Shown here: one piece after another, positions 24,802-32,070 of the stretch | Layout: each line of letters starts with the position of its first letter | Numbering within the stretch: the first letter of the stretch is position 1 | Assembly: GCA_041651175.1 (NCBI GenBank) | Contig: JBAZJT010000004.1 | Location: 62,001-126,000 of the forward strand | DNA from: Elusimicrobiales bacterium | GTDB lineage: Bacteria > Elusimicrobiota > Elusimicrobia > Elusimicrobiales > Elusimicrobiaceae | Length of the DNA: 64,000 bases | Direction of reading: 5' to 3' | The notes under the pieces: model-generated | Seen by the model: only the letters and a program-made list of their open reading frames with translations | Told to the model about the DNA's origin: nothing | Database searches by the model: none | Program-made: the position numbers and the translations under genes

Positions 24802-25344
24802 ATGACACGGAAACTGTTATCCGCAATTGCGGTTGCGGCCATATGCGGCGCAGCCGTGCACGCGACATCGGAAACTCCCCAAAACACGGCCCCCGCGCCG
24901 TCCGCACAGCAGGAAAACGAGGTCCCTGATGCAAACGCCCCCGCGGAAACGCAGGGCAACGGCCCCATGGATGCTATGGAGCTCGCTTCCAACCCAGAAG
25001 ACGAGGCCTCGCTGAACGCCGGAGAGGACAATGAATTCTCCGAGGCGGCAGCGCGTCCTAAAAAGGACCCCTGCCGCGCCTACGGCAAGTATTACGCCGG
25101 CAGAAACCCCAGAAACGGAAACATTCTCTGCTGCAACAAAGGCGAATTCATCGCCCCCGGCACCACCATGTGCGCGCGCTGGTCTCACGGCGGCGGCCAC
25201 CATGGCGGGGGAGGAGGAGGCGGAGGCCATCATCCCCCTGGCGGAGGGATATGCAGCGCATATGGCGCATCCGCAACCCTTTGCAACGCCCACGGATGCT
25301 ATTGGGACGACCGCAGCCGCAGTTGCTCCGGCACACCCAATTAA
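24802..25344 (+). CDS. Secreted Cys-rich protein 2 (tandem paralogue)
   Basis: 180 residues; start ATG 24802 matches the paralogue's MTRKLL start and has GAGGAT upstream. Signal peptide, acidic segment and the DPCRAYGKYYAGRNPRNGNILCCNKGE block copy protein 1. After a His/Gly linker it lacks the middle Cys-rich domain of protein 1 and goes straight to a final motif CSAYGASATLCNAHGCYWDD with SRSCSGTPN. The shared end motif (C..HGC.W....S..CSGT) may be the functional unit. The stop TAA directly abuts the end of an E-type palindromic element. Confidence 0.72.
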   Translation: MTRKLLSAIAVAAICGAAVHATSETPQNTAPAPSAQQENEVPDANAPAETQGNGPMDAMELASNPEDEASLNAGEDNEFSEAAARPKKDPCRAYGKYYAGRNPRNGNILCCNKGEFIAPGTTMCARWSHGGGHHGGGGGGGGHHPPGGGICSAYGASATLCNAHGCYWDDRSRSCSGTPN

Positions 25345-25377
25345 CCTGAATGTTTCAGTTGGCTGCAAGAACCGGCT
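25345..25377 (+). repeat. Truncated E-type palindromic element end (E4)
   Basis: CCTGAATGTTTCAGTTGG followed by ctgcaagaaccgg matches the left arm of the complete element at 60785 (CCTGAAAGTTTCAGTTGG), and starts directly after the TAA stop of the Cys-rich gene. The other arm is not found, so only a remnant is left. Confidence 0.6.
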
Positions 25378-25381
25378 GCGG

Positions 25382-25402
25382 GCGGCGCACAATGCGCGCC
25401 GC
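25382..25402 (+). terminator. Hairpin with T-rich tail after Cys-rich gene 2
   Basis: GCGGCGC and GCGCCGC arms enclose ACAATGC and are followed by ttctgctccattttcctt. A weak terminator for the plus-strand pair. Confidence 0.4.
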
Positions 25403-25425
25403 TTCTGCTCCATTTTCCTTACTAT

Positions 25426-25590
25426 AGACTTGTCCCCCAATAGCATTTACGGCATAAATTTCGGTTTTTGGCCCGCAGCTTCGCGGTGTTCGGCTTGCAC
25501 ACGCCCGTCGGTAGTGTGCGCGCCTCACACCGCTGCGCTGCGGGCCAAAACCCTGTATTTCTGCCATAAAGCCTATTGGGGGACAAGTCT
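25426..25590. mobile_element. 165-bp palindromic MITE-like element A
   Basis: Perfect 18-base terminal inverted repeats (AGACTTGTCCCCCAATAG and its complement), an inner pair of arms (TTTTGGCCCGCAGC and GCTGCGGGCCAAAA) and a short central repeat around GCACAC/GTGTGC. It is flanked by TAT on both sides, and removing element plus one TAT restores the kamE sequence exactly. It encodes nothing recognisable. Homologous to element B in inverted orientation, with about 75 percent identity by eye. Confidence 0.85.
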
Positions 25591-25696
25591 TATGAAGGTG
25601 GCCACGTCGTCGACGCAGGCGCCGGAGCCGAAGCCCGCGTCGTAGCCCAGCTCCACCGCCAGCTTGTTGCTTATCCGGGGGCCGCCGGCTATGACT

Positions 25697-25861
25697 AGAC
25701 TTGCTCCCGAATAAGGTTTATGAGGCAAAAAGACAGGATTTTGGCCTGCAACGCAGCGGACAGAGGCGAGCACACTCCGGCGGGGTGTGTAAGCCGATGG
25801 CCGCGAAGTTGCAGGCCAAAAGCCGTGATTTTTGCCCAAAAAATTATTCGGGAGCAAGTCT
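25697..25861. mobile_element. 165-bp palindromic MITE-like element B
   Basis: Perfect 18-base ends AGACTTGCTCCCGAATAA and complement, inner arms TTTTGGCCTGCAAC and GTTGCAGGCCAAAA. Flanked by ACT on both sides; removal of element plus one ACT restores kamE. Same length as element A and inserted in the opposite orientation. Four positions in the 18-base ends differ from A, and each is matched by a compensating change in the other arm. Confidence 0.85.
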
Positions 25862-25990
25862 ACTATGAATTTGTCGCGCAAATGCCCGGCTTCCAGCAGC
25901 TCTATCAGATTGGTCAGGTTCCGCACATGCACTTCCTTCTGCGTAACCACCTGCGACACAAGCAGCGCAAAGATGCCGGGGATATAGGCA

Positions 25991-26019
25991 TTGCTTCAAC
26001 AGTATATATCATGTATACT
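25991..26019 (+). promoter_or_regulatory. Toxin-antitoxin promoter with overlapping operator
   Basis: TTGCTT (25991-25996), a 17-base spacer and TATACT (26014-26019). The -10 box is the right arm of an inverted repeat AGTATA-7-TATACT (26001-26019), a natural operator for the HTH antitoxin. Typical autoregulated type II toxin-antitoxin arrangement. Confidence 0.65.
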
Positions 26020-26038
26020 ATTAACAGGAAGACATGGC

Positions 26039-26389
26039 ATGGAATATTTGATTGAGATGTATCAGACGCCCGGCGGGAATTATCCTGCGGCGGATTTCCT
26101 GAAAGAGTTACCGGTAAAGGTCCGGGCCAAAGCGGCGACATGGATAAACCTTTTGCAGAAGGAAGGTCCGAATCTTAAGCGGCCTTATGCGGACAGCCTT
26201 CAGGGAAGCATACGGGAATTGCGGGTTTCATTCGGAAGACTTGAGATGCGGATACTTTATTTCATTCACGACCGGCATATTGTCCTGACGCATGGCTTTT
26301 TGAAAAAAACAGCGCAAACTCCGCCCTGCGAAGTTGAAAGGGCGCAACGCTATATGGCCGGCTGGCTCCGGCAAGCGAGGCGGTTATGA
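26039..26389 (+). CDS. HigB/Gp49-like type II toxin (RelE/ParE superfamily)
   Basis: 116 residues, starting at ATG 26039 after AGGAAG. Conserved stretches of the phage-derived Gp49-like/HigB toxins are visible: PAADFLKELPVKVRAKAATWINLLQKEG, then IRELRVSFGRLEMRILYFIHDRHIVLTHGFLKK. Such toxins are ribosome-dependent mRNA interferases. It comes before its antitoxin, as is normal for HigBA, and overlaps it by ATGA. GC content is below the chromosome average. It lies between the two copies of the kamE 3' segment. Confidence 0.88.
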   Translation: MEYLIEMYQTPGGNYPAADFLKELPVKVRAKAATWINLLQKEGPNLKRPYADSLQGSIRELRVSFGRLEMRILYFIHDRHIVLTHGFLKKTAQTPPCEVERAQRYMAGWLRQARRL

Positions 26390-26673
26390 AAGCTAAAAAA
26401 CTTCTGTTCAATGACTGGCTCAAGGCGGAGATGAAAGACCCTGAGTTCAAGAAGGCGTATGAGGAAGAAGACATCAGAACTCGGCTTGCCTATCTAATCG
26501 CCGAAAGACGGCAAAAAAAGCATATAAGCCAGGCCGAGCTTGCGCGCAGAATACACACCAAGCAGCAGGTGATATCGGATATAGAAACGCTCAAACATCC
26601 GAATATCACGCTAAACACTTTGCAAAAAATCGCCCGCGCGCTGGACACGCAGCTTCGCATTTCGCTGATGTGA
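26386..26673 (+). CDS. XRE-family HTH antitoxin
   Basis: 95 residues. The helix-turn-helix is at about residues 37-92: IRTRLAYLIAERRQKKHISQAELARRIHTKQQVISDIE, followed by HPNITLNTLQKIARALDTQLRISLM. It should neutralise the toxin upstream and repress the shared promoter through the AGTATA/TATACT repeat. Overlap with the toxin gene is ATGA. The N-terminal 30 residues are probably the toxin-binding part (family inference). Confidence 0.88.
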   Translation: MKAKKLLFNDWLKAEMKDPEFKKAYEEEDIRTRLAYLIAERRQKKHISQAELARRIHTKQQVISDIETLKHPNITLNTLQKIARALDTQLRISLM

Positions 26674-26706
26674 CAGTGGATTGTTAAGTCTTTCGCTATC
26701 GTCCAT

Positions 26707-27273
26707 TTATGCAGCCGGTTTTAAAATATCCCAATTGCTTTCATGCTTTTTAAAATCTTTCATGAAGTTTCCCTGCTCAGATGATATTTTGAGAGAATAC
26801 CACCCTTTCTTGACCCATGATTCTGTTTGCAATTTATCATCCAAAAGATCGACAGCATCTTGGTAATCCAGCAAAAAAATTCTTTGACTGCCTCCTATTG
26901 TCCATATATACACAAGCAATAAATTTTCAATTCTCTCCCACTCCTTTTTAACTACAAATCGTTTTTCGGATGCGGTATTAATTCTAACAGGTCTTTCCCA
27001 AGAGTGTTGTTGGGAAACGATATAACCACTAACGCTGTTTCCATGAAGTGATTTTTTGAAACTAAATCCATGCTGTACCAATTCACGTTCAAAATAATCC
27101 ATTCCCGTTTCCCTTATGGTCCCTTTATTCATCATGTATCCCTTGTCTTCCGAACTAATTTGGTTTTCTATGGCAACACTAATAAAGCTTGCCATATTTG
27201 GATATTTACCAGATTCAACCATGGAATTTATCTCCTTAAATTGACGCGGTGTAATCTCTGTGTATAGTTTCAT
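26707..27273 (-). CDS. Ribbon-helix-helix N-terminal protein of unknown function
   Basis: 188 residues, AT-rich compared with neighbours. Residues 1-40 (KLYTEITPRQFKEINSMVES then KYPNMASFISVAIENQI) have the beta-helix-helix pattern of ribbon-helix-helix DNA-binding domains. The C-terminal 145 residues (for example RFVVKKEWERIENLLLVYIW, RIFLLDYQDAVDLL, WVKKGWYSLKI) are not recognised; the alternating hydrophobic strands suggest an alpha/beta domain, perhaps enzymatic. It has its own strong promoter and AAGGAGG, and is likely acquired cargo together with the toxin-antitoxin pair. It could be a solitary regulator or part of a defence module. Confidence 0.6.
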   Translation of the reverse strand: MKLYTEITPRQFKEINSMVESGKYPNMASFISVAIENQISSEDKGYMMNKGTIRETGMDYFERELVQHGFSFKKSLHGNSVSGYIVSQQHSWERPVRINTASEKRFVVKKEWERIENLLLVYIWTIGGSQRIFLLDYQDAVDLLDDKLQTESWVKKGWYSLKISSEQGNFMKDFKKHESNWDILKPAA

Positions 27274-27293
27274 AGCAACGTCCTCCTTGTTAC

Positions 27294-27322
27294 AGCATAC
27301 ACCATTTTTTAAGATTAGTCAA
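27294..27322 (-). promoter_or_regulatory. Strong sigma70 promoter for the RHH gene
   Basis: Minus strand TTGACT (27322-27317), 17-base spacer, TATGCT (27299-27294), then AAGGAGG (27288-27282) 8 bases before the ATG. One of the best consensus promoters in the window. The AT-rich region from 27274 to 27409 holds no other feature I can name. Confidence 0.7.
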
Positions 27323-27409
27323 TACCTTTTGCAATAATAGTATCTCATTTCACACTATTAGCACATTGATTGTCAGCGACACTAAACACTGCGCCACAAG
27401 CTTATTCGC

Positions 27410-28144
27410 TCAACGCCGTATGCTTTCCTCCATCTTTTTTACTATGAAGGTGGCCACGTCGTCGGCGTAGGCGCCGGAGCCGAAACCCGCGTCGTAGCCC
27501 AACTCAACCGCCAGCTTGTTGCTTATCCGGGGGCCGCCGGCTATGACTATGAATTTGTCGCGCAAATGCCCGGCTTCCAGCAGTTCTATCAGATTGGCCA
27601 GGTTCCGCACATGCACTTCCTTCTGCGTAACCACCTGCGACACAAGCAGCGCGTCGGCGTTGACCTGGAGGGCGAACTCTATCAGCTTTTCGTTGGGGAC
27701 CTGCGCGCCCATGTTGTGCGCCTCTATCATGGGGTAGCGCTCCAGCCCGAAATGATGGTTGAAGCCTTTCATGTTCATGATGGCGTCTATGCCCACGGTG
27801 TGCGCGTCCGTGCCGGTGCAGGCGCCCACCACCACCACATGCCTTTTGAATTTTTCTCGGATAAAAGCGTTGACCTCGTCCATGCTCAGGCGGTCCTCGC
27901 CCACGGCATCGGTGTAGTCAACCCTGTCGTAATCAATGGCGGCGTCGGTTCTGCCGTAAGCCACAAAAAACGTGAATTCATCCGAAAGCGGGGCGGCCTC
28001 CACAATCTGGCATTCCCTGAAACCGAGTTTCAGCACATACAGCCGCGCGGCCTCTTTTGCCTTGCCGGAGCATTTCACCGGCAGGGTGAAGGAAAGCTGG
28101 ACCGAGCCGTCGTTAAGAGTATCGCCGTAAGCCTTGACCATCAT
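27410..28144 (-). CDS. kamE: Lysine 5,6-aminomutase beta subunit
   Basis: Cobalamin-binding subunit of the B12- and PLP-dependent enzyme that moves the terminal amino group of beta-lysine or D-lysine in lysine fermentation. 244 residues. The base-off B12 motif DxHxxG is at residues 113-118 (GTDAHTVG), with the later GG of IAGGPRISNKLAVELGYDAGFG near 215. The ATG overlaps the kamD stop. Bases 27428-27652 exist a second time at 25408-25968. The C-terminus (IVKKMEESIRR) differs slightly from the displaced copy (IVRKMEQ). Conversion with kamD product makes the complete enzyme. Confidence 0.94.
   Translation of the reverse strand: MMVKAYGDTLNDGSVQLSFTLPVKCSGKAKEAARLYVLKLGFRECQIVEAAPLSDEFTFFVAYGRTDAAIDYDRVDYTDAVGEDRLSMDEVNAFIREKFKRHVVVVGACTGTDAHTVGIDAIMNMKGFNHHFGLERYPMIEAHNMGAQVPNEKLIEFALQVNADALLVSQVVTQKEVHVRNLANLIELLEAGHLRDKFIVIAGGPRISNKLAVELGYDAGFGSGAYADDVATFIVKKMEESIRR
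27428..27652 (-). repeat. kamE 3' segment, intact copy of the 225-bp duplication
   Basis: Direct-repeat partner of 25408-25968 (225 bases after removing inserts). Together the copies flank 1.46 kb that holds the toxin-antitoxin pair and the RHH gene. Both are in the same orientation. Confidence 0.88.
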
Positions 28145-29694
28145 AAGCCAAGCTCCTTTTTAAGATAGTCTTCAAACGGATTCCAGTAATCGGGGCCTTT
28201 TTCAACCACGCCGTCAAAGCCCTTGCCGCCGTTTTTGGGGCGTTTTATGTCGGCGAACATCCCTTTTTCTATCGCGCCGAAAAGGCCGGTTTCCGCGGTC
28301 TGCTCCAGGAAATCAACGGTTTCATCCAGCACCTGCGCCGCGCGCTTTGCGATTATGCCGCCGCGCTTGAACTCTATTTCCCCGGCCAGGCCGTCCATCG
28401 CGTTCATCACATACAGCGCGTTGGTGACAGCGAGGTAGCGGTCCTGCAGAAACGGCGTGTGTATCGCCTCGGTCAGCATTCCCAGCAGATGAATGCTCTG
28501 CCCCGTCGCCTTTGAGACGAAGTTAAACATCGCGTTCATCGCGTATCCCTTGAACACGTCGCCTGTCATAAACTTGGTGGGCGGCATGTATTTTAGCGGA
28601 TGTTCAGGGAACACCTCGCGCGCCAGGCGGGCCTGCGCCAGCTCGTAGAGGAAGCCGTTTTTGAGCGAAGGGTCTATTTCAAAGGCATGGCCAAGCCCCA
28701 TAAAGCGCTTTTCCATCCCGGCATTGAGCGCGAAACGCTCGTTTATAAGCTGCGAGGCCAGCACGGTATGCGCCTTTTCCACGGCGTCGGAGGTGGTGAG
28801 GTAATTGTCCTCGCCGGTGTTGATGATTATCTCGGCGCGGGCGTTTATCATGCGCGAGAAATTCTGGTCCACGAAGGTGCGGTACATGTTGATGTCGCGG
28901 AACAGGATTCCGTACATGGAGTCGTTTAGCATCATGTCCAGCCGTTCTATCGCCCCCATGGCGGCGATTTCCGGCATGCACAGCCCGGAGGCGTAATTGA
29001 CCAGCCGGATATAGCGGCCCGCCTGCGGCTCCACCTCGTCCAGCGCGGCGCGCATGATTTTGAAATTCTCCTGCGTGGCGTAGGTGCCGCCGAAGCCTTC
29101 CGTCGTCGCGCCGAAGGGGACGTAGTCCAGCAGGCTCTGCGCCGTGGTGCGTATTACGGCTATTACATCCGCCCCCTGCAAAACGGCGGCCCGGGCCTGT
29201 TTTACATCCTCATGGATATTGCCGGTGGCCACGATTACATACAACAGCGGCGACTTCGCGTTTTTCCTGTAGCGGTTCAGCCGCCCGTTGCGGCGGGCGA
29301 CGTGGGCGGATACTTTCCTGTCAAACTGCGCGGCCAGCCCGGAGGCCGCTTTTTTTATCGCTGAAAAATCCGCCAGCGGCAGTTTTGAGATGTCCAGCCC
29401 GCCGGCGATATCGGCGTTAAGCTCCTGCGGCGTCTTGCCGGTTTTGAGCAGCGCGCTTATATACCAGCGGGAAACTCCGCCGGACAATTTGTCCCTTAGC
29501 GAATCCACGGCGATATTGGGAACCGGAACGCCGCCGGAACTGACCATGTCCGCGCCCATCAGGCGCAAAGTGGCGCGCTCCACCGTTGTGGTGGTATGCC
29601 CGGCTATGAATTTCTGCACCGGCGCGGCTATTTGCGCGGCCAGCCTGCGCGCTTTGGCTATCTTTGCCGCCGAAATTCCCAGCTTGCTTTTCAT
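28141..29694 (-). CDS. kamD: Lysine 5,6-aminomutase alpha subunit
   Basis: PLP- and adenosylcobalamin-contacting TIM-barrel subunit, 517 residues, the normal KamD length. Recognisable stretches: HTTTTVERATLRLMGADMV near the N-terminus, YVPFGATTEGFGGTYATQENFKIMR, LCMPEIAAMGAIERLDMMLNDSMYGILFRDINMYRTFVDQNF and HPLKYMPPTKFMTGDVFKGY. Overlaps kamE downstream and the MutS-like gene upstream, both as ATGA, so subunits are made in step. The lysine 2,3-aminomutase and later enzymes of the pathway are not in the window. Confidence 0.96.
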   Translation of the reverse strand: MKSKLGISAAKIAKARRLAAQIAAPVQKFIAGHTTTTVERATLRLMGADMVSSGGVPVPNIAVDSLRDKLSGGVSRWYISALLKTGKTPQELNADIAGGLDISKLPLADFSAIKKAASGLAAQFDRKVSAHVARRNGRLNRYRKNAKSPLLYVIVATGNIHEDVKQARAAVLQGADVIAVIRTTAQSLLDYVPFGATTEGFGGTYATQENFKIMRAALDEVEPQAGRYIRLVNYASGLCMPEIAAMGAIERLDMMLNDSMYGILFRDINMYRTFVDQNFSRMINARAEIIINTGEDNYLTTSDAVEKAHTVLASQLINERFALNAGMEKRFMGLGHAFEIDPSLKNGFLYELAQARLAREVFPEHPLKYMPPTKFMTGDVFKGYAMNAMFNFVSKATGQSIHLLGMLTEAIHTPFLQDRYLAVTNALYVMNAMDGLAGEIEFKRGGIIAKRAAQVLDETVDFLEQTAETGLFGAIEKGMFADIKRPKNGGKGFDGVVEKGPDYWNPFEDYLKKELGL

Positions 29695-31250
29695 TTTCCC
29701 TCCAGAACAAATTTTGCCCGCGAAATTATGCCGCCGTCAAATCCCAGCAGCCGCGCCACTTCCAGCGCATCGCAGTTGGCGGCTTTTCCCGAATCCGGCG
29801 CAAGCTCGTAGCGCATGAACCTGTTTATCTGCCTGAGCCGCCCGCGCAAATCGCCCGCCGCGCCGCCGTGGCCGGAAAAAGCCGCGCCGTCAAAGCCTTT
29901 CATCCGGTAATACGCCGCCGGCGCGCGCAGCCCGGAAAAATGCGTGGAGACAAAGGCGTAAACCCCCTGCTTTGCGCAAAACGCCGATATTATGGCCGAC
30001 AAAAGCGCCCCGCCCTCGCGCGAGTTGGTGGCGCGGGCAAACTCGTCCATCAATATGAAGCAGCCCCTGTCCGCATCCTTCCACGCCGACATGAAGCCGT
30101 GCAACTCCAGCCCGAAGCTGCTCAGGCCGGCAACCTCCCCGCCCCCGCCGCCGGCAAAATGCGCCGCCGCAAAAACCGGCGCGGAGTATTTCTCCGCCGG
30201 GACGAAAAACCCGTGCTGGAGGCAAAGCTGGCAAAACCCCAGCGTTTTAAGCGCGACGGTTTTCCCGCCCATATTGGAGCCGGAAATCACGGCCACCCGC
30301 CCCGAAAAACCGCAGGACAACGGGCTGTAACGCAACTTCTCCGCCGCAAGGCGCGCCTCAAGCGGGGGCAGCCTGCCTTTTTTTATGACGATTGCCGCGC
30401 CGGGTTTGAGAATAACCGGCCTTGTCAGGCCATGCGCCGCCGCCAGCCGGGCTTTTGCAAGCAGAATATCCGCGCGCTCCACGGCGGCGGCGCAGCGGCG
30501 CATTTCCGGCAAATGGCGCGCGGCCCCGCGCGCAAGGGCGGAAAGAATTTTCGCCTCCTCCCGCTTTTCCGCGCGCGCAAAACCGTCCCGCTTCGCGCAT
30601 AATTCCAGATATTGCGCGCCGAAGACCGGCCTGACAACCACATGGGACGAATCATGCGGCTCTATGAAAAAATCGGGATTGCCGAAGAGTTTCGCGGCGG
30701 AGGACTCCTCAATAACTATAAATTCCCGCGCGGAAAAATCCAGTGAATGCTCCCGCTTCAGGCGGGCCAGCGTCCGCCCGCGCAGCCGCGCGATTTCCGC
30801 GGACACCGCCGCGATTTCCCGCCGGACCGAGACCAGCTCCGGCGAAAACGAATCGTCTATATGGAAATTCTCGCCCCCTTCGCCGCGCGAGAGGGTTTTC
30901 AGCAGCCCCTCCAGCCGCCAGTCCGCGCCAAGCGCGGCGGCAAGCGGTTTGGGCAGCAGCGCAAAAGCCGCTTTTGCGTTGAGCAGGAATTTTTTCAGGC
31001 AGAACAACGCCGCGCAGTCCGGCGGCGCGTTTTCGTCTATAAAAGGGATTCTGGCGAGGTGGAATTCCAGCTTGTCGGCGCGGACGGGGAATTTGGCGGC
31101 GAAAGAAATAAAGGCTTCGGTCAGGCCGAACTCGCCTTCCAGTTCTTTCGGCGAGGAATAAAACAGCAGCCTGTCCTTGGCGGCGCGGCCATAGGGCGTC
31201 CGCGGCAGGAAACGCCCGAGCAGCCAGTCAAACTCCGCGAATGTCTTCAT
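29691..31250 (-). CDS. MutS-family ATPase of the lysine aminomutase cluster (KamB-like)
   Basis: 519 residues. The C-terminal half is a MutS-type ABC ATPase: Walker A GSNMGGKTV near residue 320, the Q-loop/signature zone GEVAGLSSFGLEL, Walker B CFILMDEFARATNSREG and THFSGL. It lacks the mismatch-recognition domain. In lysine-fermenting bacteria a MutS-like gene (kamB) sits just before kamD and kamE, and this gene does too. The proposed role is maintenance or reactivation of the B12 enzyme, but that is not proven. Overlaps kamD by ATGA and the P-loop gene by 23 bases. Confidence 0.85.
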   Translation of the reverse strand: MKTFAEFDWLLGRFLPRTPYGRAAKDRLLFYSSPKELEGEFGLTEAFISFAAKFPVRADKLEFHLARIPFIDENAPPDCAALFCLKKFLLNAKAAFALLPKPLAAALGADWRLEGLLKTLSRGEGGENFHIDDSFSPELVSVRREIAAVSAEIARLRGRTLARLKREHSLDFSAREFIVIEESSAAKLFGNPDFFIEPHDSSHVVVRPVFGAQYLELCAKRDGFARAEKREEAKILSALARGAARHLPEMRRCAAAVERADILLAKARLAAAHGLTRPVILKPGAAIVIKKGRLPPLEARLAAEKLRYSPLSCGFSGRVAVISGSNMGGKTVALKTLGFCQLCLQHGFFVPAEKYSAPVFAAAHFAGGGGGEVAGLSSFGLELHGFMSAWKDADRGCFILMDEFARATNSREGGALLSAIISAFCAKQGVYAFVSTHFSGLRAPAAYYRMKGFDGAAFSGHGGAAGDLRGRLRQINRFMRYELAPDSGKAANCDALEVARLLGFDGGIISRAKFVLEGK

Positions 31251-32070
31251 AGGGGTTGAAAACCAGTTTTTCAGGCGGAAAATCCTTCAGCATCTCCGCA
31301 AACCGCCCGCGCGAAATATCATACAAATTAGCGACGGCGAAAATAAGCCCGAACCTGCGCCGGAAATATATTTTCCGCCCCCGCGCGAAAGCGCGCCACT
31401 GCGGGAGATTCAGGAAGACTTTAGTGCAATCCTCCAGAACAATCCTCTTTTCCTTTTGCGGAACAGCCTGCGCCCTCTGCGGCGTCAGCGCGCCTTCAAT
31501 AAAAAGCCCGCGCATCCCCGCGCGGAGTTCCGACAGCTCCCGCAGCAGCGCCAGCGCGTCGGCTACCGCCTGCGCGCGCAGCCGCTCCACCTTCGCCACA
31601 TAGACAAATCCCGCCCCGTCCGCCGCCGAAAGCTGGGTAAGCCGGTTTGCCGCGCCATCCACCAGCACGGTCTGCGCGCCGAAACCGCCGCGCAGCGATG
31701 CGATAATTTCCGCCAGCCGGGCATTGGAGGCCGGGCCGGAAAGCTCCATAAACCCGCCGCGCAGTATGCGGACAACGGCCATTTTCCCCAATGCCGTGGC
31801 CGCCGGGAAAACCTCCAGCACCTCGCAGCCCGCATCCGCCGCGGCAAGGGAGGACTGGGAAGTGGCTATTATCTCTCCGGGAAAAACCGCCACGCGCGGC
31901 TTGCGCCCGCCGAAAGCCATATCCTCGCTTTCGCCGTCCAGCCCGGAGGAAAGAAAAGCCAGCCGGGTCCTGCCGCGCAATTTATTCAGAGCGTAATTGA
32001 AAAAACAGGTTTTGCCCGCGTTTTTTTCCGAACCGGCGATGAAAACCGTTTTGCCAAGCAATGCTTTCAT
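31228..32070 (-). CDS. P-loop protein of the lysine aminomutase cluster (possibly KamC)
   Basis: 280 residues with an N-terminal P-loop GSEKNAGKTCF (residues 13-23), a probable switch at SSGLDGESED, and a possible base-specificity stretch around VYVAKVERLRAQAV. Overall it resembles SIMIBI-type nucleotide-binding proteins that service metalloenzymes. It sits where kamC lies in known lysine clusters, so it may be KamC, but I cannot confirm by similarity. Overlaps the fumarase stop by ATGA. Confidence 0.65.
   Translation of the reverse strand: MKALLGKTVFIAGSEKNAGKTCFFNYALNKLRGRTRLAFLSSGLDGESEDMAFGGRKPRVAVFPGEIIATSQSSLAAADAGCEVLEVFPAATALGKMAVVRILRGGFMELSGPASNARLAEIIASLRGGFGAQTVLVDGAANRLTQLSAADGAGFVYVAKVERLRAQAVADALALLRELSELRAGMRGLFIEGALTPQRAQAVPQKEKRIVLEDCTKVFLNLPQWRAFARGRKIYFRRRFGLIFAVANLYDISRGRFAEMLKDFPPEKLVFNPYEDIRGV

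Larger units (their letters stand above)
24004..25180 (+). repeat. Tandem duplication of the Cys-rich gene 5' halves
   Basis: Bases 24004-24370 and 24802-25170 are near copies at an offset of 798, with mostly synonymous changes and a few substitutions. Similarity drops sharply at the Gly-rich linker and returns only as a weak motif near the C-termini. This is a recent tandem duplication followed by change of the distal domain. Confidence 0.8.
25408..25968 (-). pseudogene. Displaced 3' fragment of kamE, interrupted by two palindromic elements
   Basis: Once the two 165-bp elements and their 3-bp target duplications are removed, 225 bases remain that align without gaps to bases 27428-27652 of kamE, with about ten mismatches by eye. 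It encodes the stretch from VSQVVTQKEVHVRN to IVRKME but has no 5' half, and its frame is broken by the insertions. This stretch (25345-26038) otherwise contains only the E4 remnant, a hairpin and the toxin-antitoxin promoter. Confidence 0.9.

Noticed and set aside
25426..25861. Elements A and B as integron attC sites or a CRISPR pair
   Set aside because: No attC core sequence or integrase, different spacing from cassettes, and only two inverted copies with 3-bp target duplications, which fits insertion elements better.
25573..25959. A 128-codon minus-strand frame that looks like a gene
   Set aside because: It is the kamE fragment read through palindromic element B and into the end of element A; the middle is element sequence, so no real protein is expected.
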